This document shows, piece after piece, positions 34,409 to 43,347 of a DNA stretch of 64,000 bases. Source of the DNA: JAFAMS01 sp963715815. GTDB taxonomy: Bacteria; Vulcanimicrobiota; Vulcanimicrobiia; Vulcanimicrobiales; Vulcanimicrobiaceae. Both the position numbers and the translations under genes were made by a program. The DNA lies in NCBI GenBank assembly GCA_963715815.1, contig OY970278.1:2666001-2730000 (forward strand). The letters run 5' to 3'. Positions within the stretch are counted from its first letter, which is position 1. Each line of letters begins with the position of its first letter. The notes under the pieces are model-generated. The model was not told where the DNA came from, ran no database searches, and was given only the letters and a program-made list of their open reading frames with translations.

Positions 34409-35844
34409 CGGAACAAGGTCTTCCGGTTCTTCAGCGCCGGCTGGCGCTCTGGACGTTTCAAACCGCGACTGTTATGGCCGTGCTGGATTCCTCGATCGCG
34501 AACGTCGCATTGCCGACGATCTCGCACGAGCTGCACGCATCGCCGACGCAATCGATTTGGATCGTCAACGCGTTTCAGATCGTCATAACGGCGACCATTT
34601 TTGCCTTTGCGTCCCTAGGCGAGCTGATCGGCTTCGAATATGTCTACCGCACCGGTTTGACGCTCTTCACGTTCGGATCGCTGCTCTGCGCGCTCTCGCA
34701 TTCGCTACCGCAGCTCATCGCCTCACGCATGTTGCAAGGCCTCGGGGCCGCGATGATCATGGGAATTCAGCCGGGAATGATCCGGCGGATCTATCCGCCG
34801 AACATGCTCGGGCGGGGAACCGGCTGGATGGCCTTGACCGTTGCAACGAGCGCAGCCGCGGGTCCGACGCTTGGCGGCGCGATTCTCGCGATTGCGCCTT
34901 GGACGTGGCTGTTCATGATCAACGTTCCTATAGGCACGCTCGACTTGATCGCTTCGTTTAAGACGATGCCAAAATTTCCGACGACGGGAACGTGGCGCCA
35001 ATACGATCTCGCTGGTGCGGTCTGGATCGGACTCGCACTCAGCTTCTTCACGCTCGGCGTCGAGGCTGTGGCGCATCGCGGAACTGAAGCTGCGATTGCG
35101 GGATGTTTTGCGATCTGTATCATCTCGCTTGGACTTTTCATTCAGCGCGAAATGCACGCGACGCGGCCGCTCGTATCCCTGGAGCTCTTTCGACGTCCCG
35201 CGTTCTCGCTTTCGTCGGCGACTTCGGCCTGCTCGTATACGGCTCAAGGTCTCGCAGTCGTATCGCTGCCCTTCTACTTCCAGGCGGTTCTGGGAAAGAC
35301 GCCGTTTGAAGCCGGGCTGCTACTCACGCCGTGGCCGCTGGCAATCGCGGTCGTCGCACCGTTTGCGGGCCGGCTCGCCGATCGCTATCCGGCATGGATC
35401 CTTGCGACGTCGGGACTCGGAGTGATGGCGCTCGGACTTGCACTGCTAGCAATAATGCCAGCGAATCCAAGTGCGGCCGACATCATCTGGCGCGAGATAA
35501 TCGCGGGCATCGGCTTCGGTTTCTTCCAATCACCAAATAATCGCGAGCTGCTCTCGAGCGTGCCGCGCGAGCGTGCCGGCACTGCCGGCGGGATGGTCGC
35601 GACCGCGCGTCTGTTCGGACAATCGCTTGGCGCCGCGCTGGTCGCAGTCGTGTTCGGAACGCTCGGCGCACGCGAAGTGTTCGTCGCCGGCGCGCCTCAC
35701 GCCGCAATCGCACAAGCCGGCCCGGTGACGCTCTGGGTTGCGGCTTCGATTGCTGCAGCCGGCGCGATCGTGAGCTTGCAACGCAAGGGACGAGAAGCTT
35801 CGCAATCACGGCGGGAGCCCGTGCCGACCATGACTAATGCCTAG
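34405..35844 (+). CDS. MFS transporter, DHA2 (EmrB/QacA) family
   Basis: 479 aa if started at CTG 34405, which overlaps the lipA stop as CTGA. The first canonical start, ATG 34474, would cut into the first helix (LALWTFQTATVMAVLDSSIA), whose motif is conserved in DHA2 exporters. Around 13-14 membrane helices; NVALPTISHEL and LASRMLQGLGAAMIM-like motif C region GPTLGGAIL. A proton-driven efflux protein, probably for drugs or small organics. It follows the lipoate genes by overlap only; a functional link is not evident. Confidence 0.88.
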   Translation: MTEQGLPVLQRRLALWTFQTATVMAVLDSSIANVALPTISHELHASPTQSIWIVNAFQIVITATIFAFASLGELIGFEYVYRTGLTLFTFGSLLCALSHSLPQLIASRMLQGLGAAMIMGIQPGMIRRIYPPNMLGRGTGWMALTVATSAAAGPTLGGAILAIAPWTWLFMINVPIGTLDLIASFKTMPKFPTTGTWRQYDLAGAVWIGLALSFFTLGVEAVAHRGTEAAIAGCFAICIISLGLFIQREMHATRPLVSLELFRRPAFSLSSATSACSYTAQGLAVVSLPFYFQAVLGKTPFEAGLLLTPWPLAIAVVAPFAGRLADRYPAWILATSGLGVMALGLALLAIMPANPSAADIIWREIIAGIGFGFFQSPNNRELLSSVPRERAGTAGGMVATARLFGQSLGAALVAVVFGTLGAREVFVAGAPHAAIAQAGPVTLWVAASIAAAGAIVSLQRKGREASQSRREPVPTMTNA

Positions 35845-35907
35845 TGCCCTCAAGCAGCTGCACTTAGCAGACTGCTGAGATTATCGTTCTCTTTACGGGA
35901 GTAGGAG

Positions 35908-36354
35908 ATGAGCGAAAAACCTCGCGTAAATCGCGGGACGGTTCTCAAGCTCAGCGGCATTGCCGCAGGCGCCGTTCTCGCCGACATTCTTGCACAGGAA
36001 CCCGGAGACGCGAATCTGCCGATCAACATGACGTGCGGCAGCAACAATTCGCCCGGTGCCATGGCCCTCCGACGACATAGGAGCCCGAAGTCCGGCATGT
36101 TTAACGAGATATATATCTATCTCTGGGACTACGATACAAATCCGGACCACGTGCCCAAATATGGAGATGCGTCAATTCTCTTTGACAACAGGATCGTTGC
36201 TCCAAACGCGAACGGTGGGTACCTGCCCGCCGGTGGCGGCAATTTAACCGGCTACTACGGTACGGGTACGCATCCTGAACGCTTGGACCAGAATTCAAAC
36301 CCGGTGCCGCATCCTGGTCTCTTTATCGTTGTTAGCTTGAAGCCAGGCAAGTAG
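35908..36354 (+). CDS. small exported protein of unknown function
   Basis: 148 aa. GGGAG/GGAG precedes ATG 35908. The N-terminus has one Arg-containing n-region and a hydrophobic core (VLKLSGIAAGAVLADIL), possibly an atypical Tat or Sec signal. The mature part is Asn/Gly/Pro/Tyr-rich (GYLPAGGGNLTGYYGTGTHP) with one Cys. No family recognised. Base composition is somewhat less GC-rich than its neighbours, which could mean recent acquisition. Ends eight bases from the convergent cyclase gene. Confidence 0.55.
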   Translation: MSEKPRVNRGTVLKLSGIAAGAVLADILAQEPGDANLPINMTCGSNNSPGAMALRRHRSPKSGMFNEIYIYLWDYDTNPDHVPKYGDASILFDNRIVAPNANGGYLPAGGGNLTGYYGTGTHPERLDQNSNPVPHPGLFIVVSLKPGK

Positions 36355-36362
36355 CAAAATCC

Positions 36363-39041
36363 CTACTTAAGAAGCACGACGAGTTCGTCGGCGAGTGATG
36401 CAGCGGCTCCCTGTGCGGCAAGTTTTTGAAATTCGCCGTCGCCGAGAGCCGCGCGCATTGTCGGGACTGCGTCGCCCAGCTCTTGATCCGCACGCATCCC
36501 GCCTTGCGTCCGCAGCGATTCAGAAAGACCCATCAACTTAGCGGCGTAGCGGAAATCGCGCTCGCTAACGATCACTTGCACGAAGGCTTCCAGGCTCTTT
36601 ATCGTGAGGGCTTTCGACTGGAGCTCGTTCGCGATACGCATTGCCTCGCTGGCGTACTCGCGCGCAACCTTTGAGTTGAGCCGGCGCGCACAAACCTTCG
36701 CGAGATCGGCGAGAGTGTCCGCAACATCCACAGCGTTACGAAGAAGTCGTTTTGATTCCAGGGCGCGCCGAAGCAACGCCTCCGCGCGATCGAGCGCATT
36801 CTTCTTCACTTCCACGTTCGCAAGATTGAGAAGGATCGAACTGGTCAGGTTCAGGTCGCCCAATGGTTCGGCAAGCTCAAGACTCTCATTGAGCCTTCTC
36901 TCCGCATCGGAGAGATCTCCGATTTCTGCGTCGACCGCCGCCAAATTCGCAAGTGCAGTGCAAAGTAACCGCGGAGTGTTCGTCGCCTGGAGTGATTCAA
37001 TGGAGCGGAGATAGTAGTCACGCGCTGTGCTCAAATCACCCGCTCGGTGTTCGATAGTCCCGAGCGCATGAATCGTTTTGCCTAAACCAACCGCGTCCTC
37101 GAGGCCTTCGTAGAGTTCTCGAGCCCGCACGCCTAGTCGACGCGCCTCACCGTAATCGTCTTGTATGGTCGCAAAAACGGTAGCTCGTTCGAGAATCGCG
37201 GCTAAACCGGAGTCCGGCAATCGCCCGCATGCAATCGCGCGCTTAAGCCATGTAACGGCCTCGGTGAGATGGCTGCGAATTTGCCAGTACAATGCCATCG
37301 AAAACACGAGCGGCGGCAGCTCGTGAGGCTCATTTTCGATTGCCCACACCAACGCTGCACGATAGTTGCGCACTTCAACGTCGATTTGGTCGAGCCAGCT
37401 GACGCGCTTCATTGCATCGAGTTTGGGACCGTCGTTCGCTCTCTTCGCATAATGCGCAAAATGCGCTCGCACGATCAGATCTTGCTCGTCCGATTCTGCT
37501 AGCCGCTCGGCGGCGAACTCACGAATCAATTCGAGCAGCGCATAAAACGGGATCGCGCCTTCGAGCTCGGACGTAACGAACGATTTCTCGACCAGTGATT
37601 GAAGGACGTCTTCCATTGCCTCAATGCCCGCGGCGCTGAGCACCGCCTCGCATGCGTCGAGCATAAAGCCGCCATCAAAGATCGAAAGACAAGCCAACGC
37701 GCGCTTCTCCTCATCGCTGAGGAGCTGGTAGCTCCAATCGATCGTGCTCCGAAGGGTTCGTTGGCGAGCTGCGCCCGTCGTATCGCGTGACGCTAGCGCG
37801 AGGCGCGAGGCCAAGCGTTCGTCCATCTGTACGATAGTGAACGTGCTTAGGCGAGCTGCGGCCAGCTCGATCGCAAGCGGAATGCCTTCGAGCTTTTGTA
37901 GCAAATCGATCCAGGTCGGCATCTCAGACTGCGCTACGTGAAACTCCGACCGTACCGCGCGTGCGCGTTCCATAAAGAGATGCTCGCGATCAGTCCCCGG
38001 CATCGGGAGAATGCGGACGACCTGCTCGCCGCCGATGTGAATTGCTTCGCGACTCGTGACAACGATCGCAAGATGCCCGCACCCAACGAGCAGCGGTCGA
38101 ACGATCGCGGCGACTTCAGCCACAAGATGTTCGGCGTTGTCGATCACGAGCAACATCCGTTTATCGCCGATGTTCTGCACCATCGTCTCGGCGATCGGTT
38201 GACCGGGCGCTTCCGATACGCCGATTGCAGCCGCCACGACATATGCGACGAGTTCTTTCTGCTCAACGCCGGCGAGCGACACAAACCAACATCCGTCCTT
38301 GTAGGTGGAACACTCCTCGGCCGCAAGCTGGAGCGACAGTCGAGTTTTGCCAATCCCGCCCGGACCGGTAAGTGTGATTAAACGATGCTCCGCGAGAAGC
38401 CGCTTGAGATCGTGCAGCTCGCGTTCGCGCCCGACGAAACTCGTAAGTTGCGTTGGAAGATTGTTCGCGATGACGTCCAGTGAATGGAGCGGTGGGAAAT
38501 CCGCGCGCAAGCCCTCTCCGCTGACCTGGAACGTATGCTCCGGCTGACTAAGATCTTTGAGCCGATGCTGACCAAGATCAATAAACGAAACGCCGCTTGG
38601 CGTCGAGGACTGCAGCAGCGATGCAGTCGCCGCCGAGAGAACGACCTGTCCACCGTGCGCGACCGACATCAATCGCGCAACGCGGTTGAGCGTCGGACCG
38701 AAGTAATCGCCATCGCGCTCGATTGCGGTGCCCGTGTGAATGCCCATGCGCACGCGCACTTCACCGGTCTCAGCAGGCCACGCGTACGCCGACAATTGAC
38801 GCTGCGCGTCGATCGATGCGGTTAACGCATCCAGCGGGCGAGCAAACGCGCAGCAAAACGCGTCGCCAACCGTTTTGAAGACGGCGCCGTTATTCTTCGC
38901 AGTTACCTCGCGAAAGATTTGGTCATGCGCAGCCAACGCGGCCGCCATCGCTTCAGGGTGCGCGTCCCACTTTCGGGTGCTTCCCTCGATGTCCGTAAAT
39001 AAGAAACTGACGGTGCCCGTAGGAAGTGGGACCGTGTCCAT
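36363..39041 (-). CDS. class III adenylate cyclase-like regulator with STAND ATPase and TPRs
   Basis: 892 aa. The N-terminal class III nucleotide cyclase domain (residues about 8-180) has metal-binding FTDIEGSTRKW, FKTVGDAFCCAF and RMGIHTGTAIERDGDYFGPTLN. An NB-ARC/AfsR-type ATPase follows with Walker A GPGGIGKTRLSL, Walker B MLLVIDNAEHL and a winged-helix region. C-terminal TPR repeats occupy about residues 600-880. No DNA-binding domain or membrane helix is seen. A cytoplasmic signalling protein making or binding cyclic nucleotide; partners unknown. Divergent from mrp. Confidence 0.85.
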   Translation of the reverse strand: MDTVPLPTGTVSFLFTDIEGSTRKWDAHPEAMAAALAAHDQIFREVTAKNNGAVFKTVGDAFCCAFARPLDALTASIDAQRQLSAYAWPAETGEVRVRMGIHTGTAIERDGDYFGPTLNRVARLMSVAHGGQVVLSAATASLLQSSTPSGVSFIDLGQHRLKDLSQPEHTFQVSGEGLRADFPPLHSLDVIANNLPTQLTSFVGRERELHDLKRLLAEHRLITLTGPGGIGKTRLSLQLAAEECSTYKDGCWFVSLAGVEQKELVAYVVAAAIGVSEAPGQPIAETMVQNIGDKRMLLVIDNAEHLVAEVAAIVRPLLVGCGHLAIVVTSREAIHIGGEQVVRILPMPGTDREHLFMERARAVRSEFHVAQSEMPTWIDLLQKLEGIPLAIELAAARLSTFTIVQMDERLASRLALASRDTTGAARQRTLRSTIDWSYQLLSDEEKRALACLSIFDGGFMLDACEAVLSAAGIEAMEDVLQSLVEKSFVTSELEGAIPFYALLELIREFAAERLAESDEQDLIVRAHFAHYAKRANDGPKLDAMKRVSWLDQIDVEVRNYRAALVWAIENEPHELPPLVFSMALYWQIRSHLTEAVTWLKRAIACGRLPDSGLAAILERATVFATIQDDYGEARRLGVRARELYEGLEDAVGLGKTIHALGTIEHRAGDLSTARDYYLRSIESLQATNTPRLLCTALANLAAVDAEIGDLSDAERRLNESLELAEPLGDLNLTSSILLNLANVEVKKNALDRAEALLRRALESKRLLRNAVDVADTLADLAKVCARRLNSKVAREYASEAMRIANELQSKALTIKSLEAFVQVIVSERDFRYAAKLMGLSESLRTQGGMRADQELGDAVPTMRAALGDGEFQKLAAQGAAASLADELVVLLK

Positions 39042-39123
39042 ACTGCAGAGTTGGCGCTCGCCAGGGCTCTCCTCCTAGGCGGCGCCGGAACCTGGGCGAC
39101 GTTCGCGAAGTCATGAGGCCGTA

Positions 39124-40224
39124 ATGTCGACAATCTCAGAAATCCAGCTCGGCCCGAAGACCAACATCAAAGAGCTCGTCGAGGCTTTGCCGATCGCCGA
39201 GCAAGTGCTCACGAAGTTCGGTCTCCATTGTGGCGGCTGCGGCGTCAACAAATACGAGAATATCGAAGCCGGCGCGAAAGCACACGGCCTGCGCGTTGAG
39301 CCGATTATCGCCGCACTCGAAGAAGCACGACGCACGGGCAACGTGCCCACCGTCTCCGACGACGACCGCACGCCGCTGCGCCGGGCACCCGGTGAGTTCG
39401 CGCGCCGCTCGCGCTTCAAGCACGTCGTCCCGGTCATGTCGGGCAAAGGCGGCGTCGGTAAGTCGCTGGTCACCGCAATGCTTGCGGTTGGTTTGCGCGC
39501 GCAGAATCTCAAAGTCGGCATTCTCGATGCGGACATCACCGGTCCGTCGATACCGCGGCTTTTCAATCTTCGTGAACCGCTTGGGCTCATGCACGATCCG
39601 AACGGACAACCCGGACCAAACGGACAGCCACCGCCGCCGATCATGGTCCCCGCTATCTCGCGCACCGCGATCGAAATCGTTTCCTCGAATCTGTTGAGCG
39701 ATCAAGAAGACACGGCGATGATTTGGCGCGGCCCGATTCTTTCGGGTGTGATCCGTCAATTCTACGAGCAAGTGATGTGGAGCGATCTCGACATTCTTCT
39801 CATCGACTTGCCGCCTGGGACGTCGGATGCGCCGCTCACGGTCTTGCAGTCGCTCGCCGTCGACGGCGTCGTGCTTGTCACGATGCCCCAAGCGCTCGCG
39901 ACGATGATCGTGCGCAAAGCCGCGAATCTCATCCACCAGCTCAAGAAACCGATTCTCGGCGTCGTCGAAAATATGTCGTACTTCGAAGCACCTGATACCG
40001 GTCATCGCTACGATGTCTTCGGTCCTTCTCATGCCGATCAGGTCGCCGAGCTTGCGCACGCGCCGGTCCTTGCGCGCATTCCGATTAAGCCCCGCTTGAT
40101 GGAGCTTGCCGATGCCGGACGCGTCGAAGAAATCGACGATCCGATTTGCGTCGAGCTAGCGCACGCGATGCTCGATGCGCTCGTCACGACGCCGCGCCCG
40201 AAAAAAGAAATCTCGCTAATATAA
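39124..40224 (+). CDS. Mrp/ApbC-type P-loop ATPase with N-terminal DUF1858-like domain
   Basis: 366 aa. Residues 1-75 resemble a DUF1858/ScdA-N domain (IAEQVLTKFGLHCGGCGVNKY). A Mrp ATPase follows with deviant Walker A SGKGGVGKSLVTAML, ILDADITGPSIPRLF, and DILLIDLPPGTSDAPLTVLQ. This family carries iron-sulfur clusters to apo-proteins. The usual CPxC after ENMSYF is replaced (ENMSYFEAPDTGHRYDVFG), so the standard cluster-binding Cys pair is missing. The only Cys pair is in the fused N-terminal domain. A strong terminator follows. Confidence 0.9.
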   Translation: MSTISEIQLGPKTNIKELVEALPIAEQVLTKFGLHCGGCGVNKYENIEAGAKAHGLRVEPIIAALEEARRTGNVPTVSDDDRTPLRRAPGEFARRSRFKHVVPVMSGKGGVGKSLVTAMLAVGLRAQNLKVGILDADITGPSIPRLFNLREPLGLMHDPNGQPGPNGQPPPPIMVPAISRTAIEIVSSNLLSDQEDTAMIWRGPILSGVIRQFYEQVMWSDLDILLIDLPPGTSDAPLTVLQSLAVDGVVLVTMPQALATMIVRKAANLIHQLKKPILGVVENMSYFEAPDTGHRYDVFGPSHADQVAELAHAPVLARIPIKPRLMELADAGRVEEIDDPICVELAHAMLDALVTTPRPKKEISLI

Positions 40225-40227
40225 AAA

Positions 40228-40260
40228 AACGCCGCTCTAAATCGAGCGGCGTTCTTCTTT
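40228..40260. terminator. bidirectional intrinsic terminator
   Basis: A ten-bp stem (AACGCCGCTC at 40228-40237 with its complement at 40244-40253), a six-base loop, CTTCTTTT after it and an A tract before it. It ends mrp on the plus strand and can end the convergent WxPGHW-repeat gene on the minus strand. Confidence 0.85.
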
Positions 40261-40273
40261 TCCGAGTATTAGA

Positions 40274-40594
40274 CTAGCGCCAGTGACCCGGAACCCAAAC
40301 TTGGTAGCCGTTCGGCGTCATGCGATAGTGGCCGGGAACCCAATGTCCACCCATACGGCCGCCAACGTAGTGCCCGGGAACCCAATTCCAACGTCCGGCA
40401 TACCAACGCCAATGTCCGCCATCCCAATGATAGTAAGGTCCGGGAGCGACGGGGACGACTTCGGCGCGCGGCGGCGGCATCGGTCCAACCCGAACGCCGA
40501 TCGACATTTGCGCCGACGCCGGTGCGGGCATCGCGCCGGCGAACATTGCCAAACCAAAGAATGCTGCGAGGAAAATGCTGGTAACTCTCTTCAA
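40274..40594 (-). CDS. secreted YxWVPGHW-repeat protein
   Basis: 106 aa from TTG 40594, which has GGAGG seven bases upstream; the frame is open far upstream, but that is a shadow of the M48 gene. Signal peptide (VTSIFLAAFFGLAMFAGAMP). The mature part has repeats of W-x2-G-x-W type: HWDGGHWRWYAGRW, NWVPGHYVGG, HWVPGHYRM and VWVPGHW at the C-terminus. Such YXWGXW-repeat proteins are small envelope proteins of unknown function. Divergent from the M48 protease gene. Confidence 0.8.
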   Translation of the reverse strand: MKRVTSIFLAAFFGLAMFAGAMPAPASAQMSIGVRVGPMPPPRAEVVPVAPGPYYHWDGGHWRWYAGRWNWVPGHYVGGRMGGHWVPGHYRMTPNGYQVWVPGHWR

Positions 40595-40735
40595 CTTGGT
40601 TCCTCCATTGCTTATAAGTGCACGCGGCCTTGGCCGCATTGACGTAACGGCTCGAGTGAGCCGGCGTCCGCGACGTGCGAGGTTTTCCCACCTCGAATTA
40701 ATCCTACCCATATTCCCCGGGCTTGCCTGGGTAGA

Positions 40736-41923
40736 ATGCCGGCCATGCGACGATTGACGCTCGGTTTGTGCGCCGGCTTCCTCGCGGGATACGCGGCGGT
40801 TCGCATTCTGGAAGCCAGGAACGACGTTCGCAAACCTGCGGGTCCGCTGCCCAAAAACCCAGCCGCTTACGGCGCAACGAAACGCGCGCTCATGCTTACC
40901 GGCGTCGCGCGTTCGCTCGCGGGGCAAGCCGTGATCGCGTTCGCGCTCGCCGATCGTTTGCCGGCCTCCGAGCGTCCGCTGGTCACGGCGGCTTACAATG
41001 CAGCGGCGACGCTCATCGACGCGATCCTCGATACGCCGATCGATTACGTCGAACACTTCGTCTTAGAACGTCGCTACGGGCTCTCCGATCAAACGTTTAC
41101 AGAATGGCTCCGCGAGCGCGCAAAAGCGACGGCGCTCGGGATGATGCTCGGAATCCCCGTCGTCACCGGGTTGCTCTGGATAGCCCGCCGTTTTCCAAAG
41201 ACGTGGCCGATCGTCAGCAGTATCGCCGCTGTACCGGTCCTAACGCTCCTGACGCTCGTCGCGCCCGTCTATCTCGCGCCGATCTTCAATAAGTTTGAAC
41301 CTCTCGAAGGCCCGCTCGAGCAGCGTCTGCGTCGATTAGCCGCGCGATATGGCGCGGGTGACGCCGACATTTTTCGTTTCGATATGAGCCGTCAGACGAA
41401 AAAAGCGAATGCGTACGTCACAGGACTACTCGGCAGCCATCGCATCGCGATTGCAGACACCTTGCTCGAGGGATTCAACGACGACGAAACCGAGTTCGTC
41501 GTTGCGCATGAGCTCGGTCACTACGTCGCCGGCGACACGCTGCTGAGCATCGGTATTGGATCGCTGGCTGCAACGTTTCTGATCTTCGCGGGAAAAGCAC
41601 TCGCACTTGGAAACGGTGAGCGCGTCGGGAGCATTCGAGGGCTTGCGCGTTTCAGCTTATGCACGCAGGCGCTCGCAACGCTCGTTGGTCCATTGCTTGC
41701 TGCCGGTTCGCGAGCGATCGAACGACGCGCCGACCGCTTTGCGGTCGCTGCGACAGAACACCCAGAATGGGGAATCGCCGCCTTTGAGCGCCTACGCGAT
41801 CAAAATCTTGCCGAAGACGAGCAACCGCTATGGGCGGAGCTGCTTATCTCTTCGCACCCTTCGCTGCGATCTCGAATTGCGACCTTGCGCGAAGCCATGC
41901 GGGAAGATCCGTCTTCTCAGTGA
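40736..41923 (+). CDS. M48 family membrane zinc metalloprotease (Ste24-like)
   Basis: 395 aa. ATG 40736, with another ATG at 40745. Several hydrophobic segments; the long N-terminal half resembles CAAX prenyl protease 1 (YGLSDQTFTEWLRERAKA, PIFNKFEPL). The zinc motif VAHELGHYVAGD supplies HExxH, with the third ligand in ERRADRFAVAAT. It cleaves near or within the membrane; in bacteria the substrate is usually unknown and may be membrane-protein quality control. Its 3' end overlaps the convergent FolK-FolE2 gene by 80 bases. Confidence 0.92.
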   Translation: MPAMRRLTLGLCAGFLAGYAAVRILEARNDVRKPAGPLPKNPAAYGATKRALMLTGVARSLAGQAVIAFALADRLPASERPLVTAAYNAAATLIDAILDTPIDYVEHFVLERRYGLSDQTFTEWLRERAKATALGMMLGIPVVTGLLWIARRFPKTWPIVSSIAAVPVLTLLTLVAPVYLAPIFNKFEPLEGPLEQRLRRLAARYGAGDADIFRFDMSRQTKKANAYVTGLLGSHRIAIADTLLEGFNDDETEFVVAHELGHYVAGDTLLSIGIGSLAATFLIFAGKALALGNGERVGSIRGLARFSLCTQALATLVGPLLAAGSRAIERRADRFAVAATEHPEWGIAAFERLRDQNLAEDEQPLWAELLISSHPSLRSRIATLREAMREDPSSQ

Positions 41924-43337
41924 CGTAGACGCCCTCTCGCAGCTCTCGCCGGAATTCACCGAACGTTCCGAACGCCTCGGCGAATGCGTCGTGCTTGTGA
42001 ATCGATTCGTAGTTCAATTGCGTTGCGGCGAGGAACGTCTCGTCCGGGAAATCCGCGTACATCGCAAGCGTGCTCGCCAGGATCCCCCGCACGACGTCTT
42101 CGACGAAGCGTGGATTGTGGTGTGCCTTGTTGACGACAAAGAATTCGTCGGGGCGCTTGAGCAGGTCGTACGTCTCGCTCGACATCGAGTTCTCGACGAT
42201 CTCGACCAGATCTTCGGCGCGAATCTCGGAGCCGCGATCAGAGGGCGATCCGATCAGAAGCGTACCTTTTCCGCGCTGATTGTGGGTCGCGACGGGAAGC
42301 GCATCGAGCGCACGATCTGCCTCGGCTTCGCTGAAACCGGCTTCGAGCAGTTCGCGATGTGAATGCTCACGCACCATCAGTTGCGCGCACGGACACGCCG
42401 TCATCCCTTCGGCTTCTACGCCGACCGCGCGCCGCGTCCCCTGACGGTCGGCATGTGCTATCCCGACAAGCGCGTAGGTTTCCTCGGTGCGTTTTCCGCT
42501 TACCGGCGTCCAACGCTCGAGACCGAACTCGGCGCGCACGCGGACGTCGGCTCGCAAGGCGTGCTGCGAGACGACGATCTCGCGCGCGACGCGCTCGACC
42601 ACTTCCTCAACCGTCGATGCGGGCTCGCCGCGCGAGAGCACCTCGAGCAACACCTCTTCGAGTAGTTCCGAAAACCGTGACATGTGAACGCCGGCCCGAT
42701 TTGGTTCGAGATCGGCAACCATCGAGAATTCCGCATTGAGCGGAATTTTGCGGCCGCGCAGCGTCAAGCGAATGATGCGCTTGATCTTGGCAACGCCGAC
42801 ACGGCTGAGCGCGAGATGATGCTCGGGCTCCTGACTCTGACGGTCGACGTCGAAGCGCAGAGCACGCTGCTTTCGCACTACGCCGTCGTGTGATGAGTGC
42901 GATGCAAGCTCGGCGAGCGTTGACTTACGAACGGGATCGATGAATTCCGGTGCGATCTCCGCCAGCGGGATCAGGTTGTAGGGACGCTGTTCGATGTACG
43001 GATGCGGCAACTCGAAGCGGCCGAGATCAGCGACGAGATCATCGTAGTACAGGAAGTCGATGTCGATGGCGCGCGCGGCAAGATGCTCGTGCCGCCGTCC
43101 GATCGCGGTTTCGACATCACGAAAAAACGACTCGAGCGAAGCCGGATCGAGCTCGGTCGAGAGTACCGCGGCCGCATTGAGAAATTTCGGACCCGCGACG
43201 CTCCCAATTGGGACGGTCTCGTAGAACGACGAGACCGCATCGATGCGGACGCGCGTGCGCAGTCGCTGAAGCGCTTGCAAGATATTGCCTTGCCGCTCGC
43301 CGAGGTTCGAACCGATGCCGATCAGCGCCGTGTGCAT
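41844..43337 (-). CDS. bifunctional FolK-FolE2 fusion
   Basis: About 497 aa from ATG 43337; a longer start would overlap the upstream gene. Residues 1-165 are HPPK (FolK): ALIGIGSNLGERQGNILQAL, ETVPIGSVAGPKFLNAA, RAIDIDFLYYDD, LPHPYIEQRPYNLIPLAEIA. The rest is type IB GTP cyclohydrolase (FolE2): ACPCAQLMVREHSH with its catalytic Cys, ATHNQRGKGTLLI and VVNKAHHNPRFVEDVVRG. It joins the first and a late step of the folate pterin branch in one chain; aldolase FolB would act between them. FolE2 is often found where zinc is limiting. Confidence 0.9.
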   Translation of the reverse strand: MHTALIGIGSNLGERQGNILQALQRLRTRVRIDAVSSFYETVPIGSVAGPKFLNAAAVLSTELDPASLESFFRDVETAIGRRHEHLAARAIDIDFLYYDDLVADLGRFELPHPYIEQRPYNLIPLAEIAPEFIDPVRKSTLAELASHSSHDGVVRKQRALRFDVDRQSQEPEHHLALSRVGVAKIKRIIRLTLRGRKIPLNAEFSMVADLEPNRAGVHMSRFSELLEEVLLEVLSRGEPASTVEEVVERVAREIVVSQHALRADVRVRAEFGLERWTPVSGKRTEETYALVGIAHADRQGTRRAVGVEAEGMTACPCAQLMVREHSHRELLEAGFSEAEADRALDALPVATHNQRGKGTLLIGSPSDRGSEIRAEDLVEIVENSMSSETYDLLKRPDEFFVVNKAHHNPRFVEDVVRGILASTLAMYADFPDETFLAATQLNYESIHKHDAFAEAFGTFGEFRRELREGVYVTEKTDLPAWLRARSQFEIAAKGAKR

Positions 43338-43347
43338 GCCCCCAATC

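Noticed and set aside
34326..34961. 211-residue plus-strand frame overlapping lipA and the MFS gene
   Set aside because: Out of frame with both; Arg/Asp-rich shadow.
41923..42362. Plus-strand frames running on past the M48 gene into the FolK-FolE2 gene
   Set aside because: They are antisense to motifs of the FolE2 domain and lack any domain of their own.
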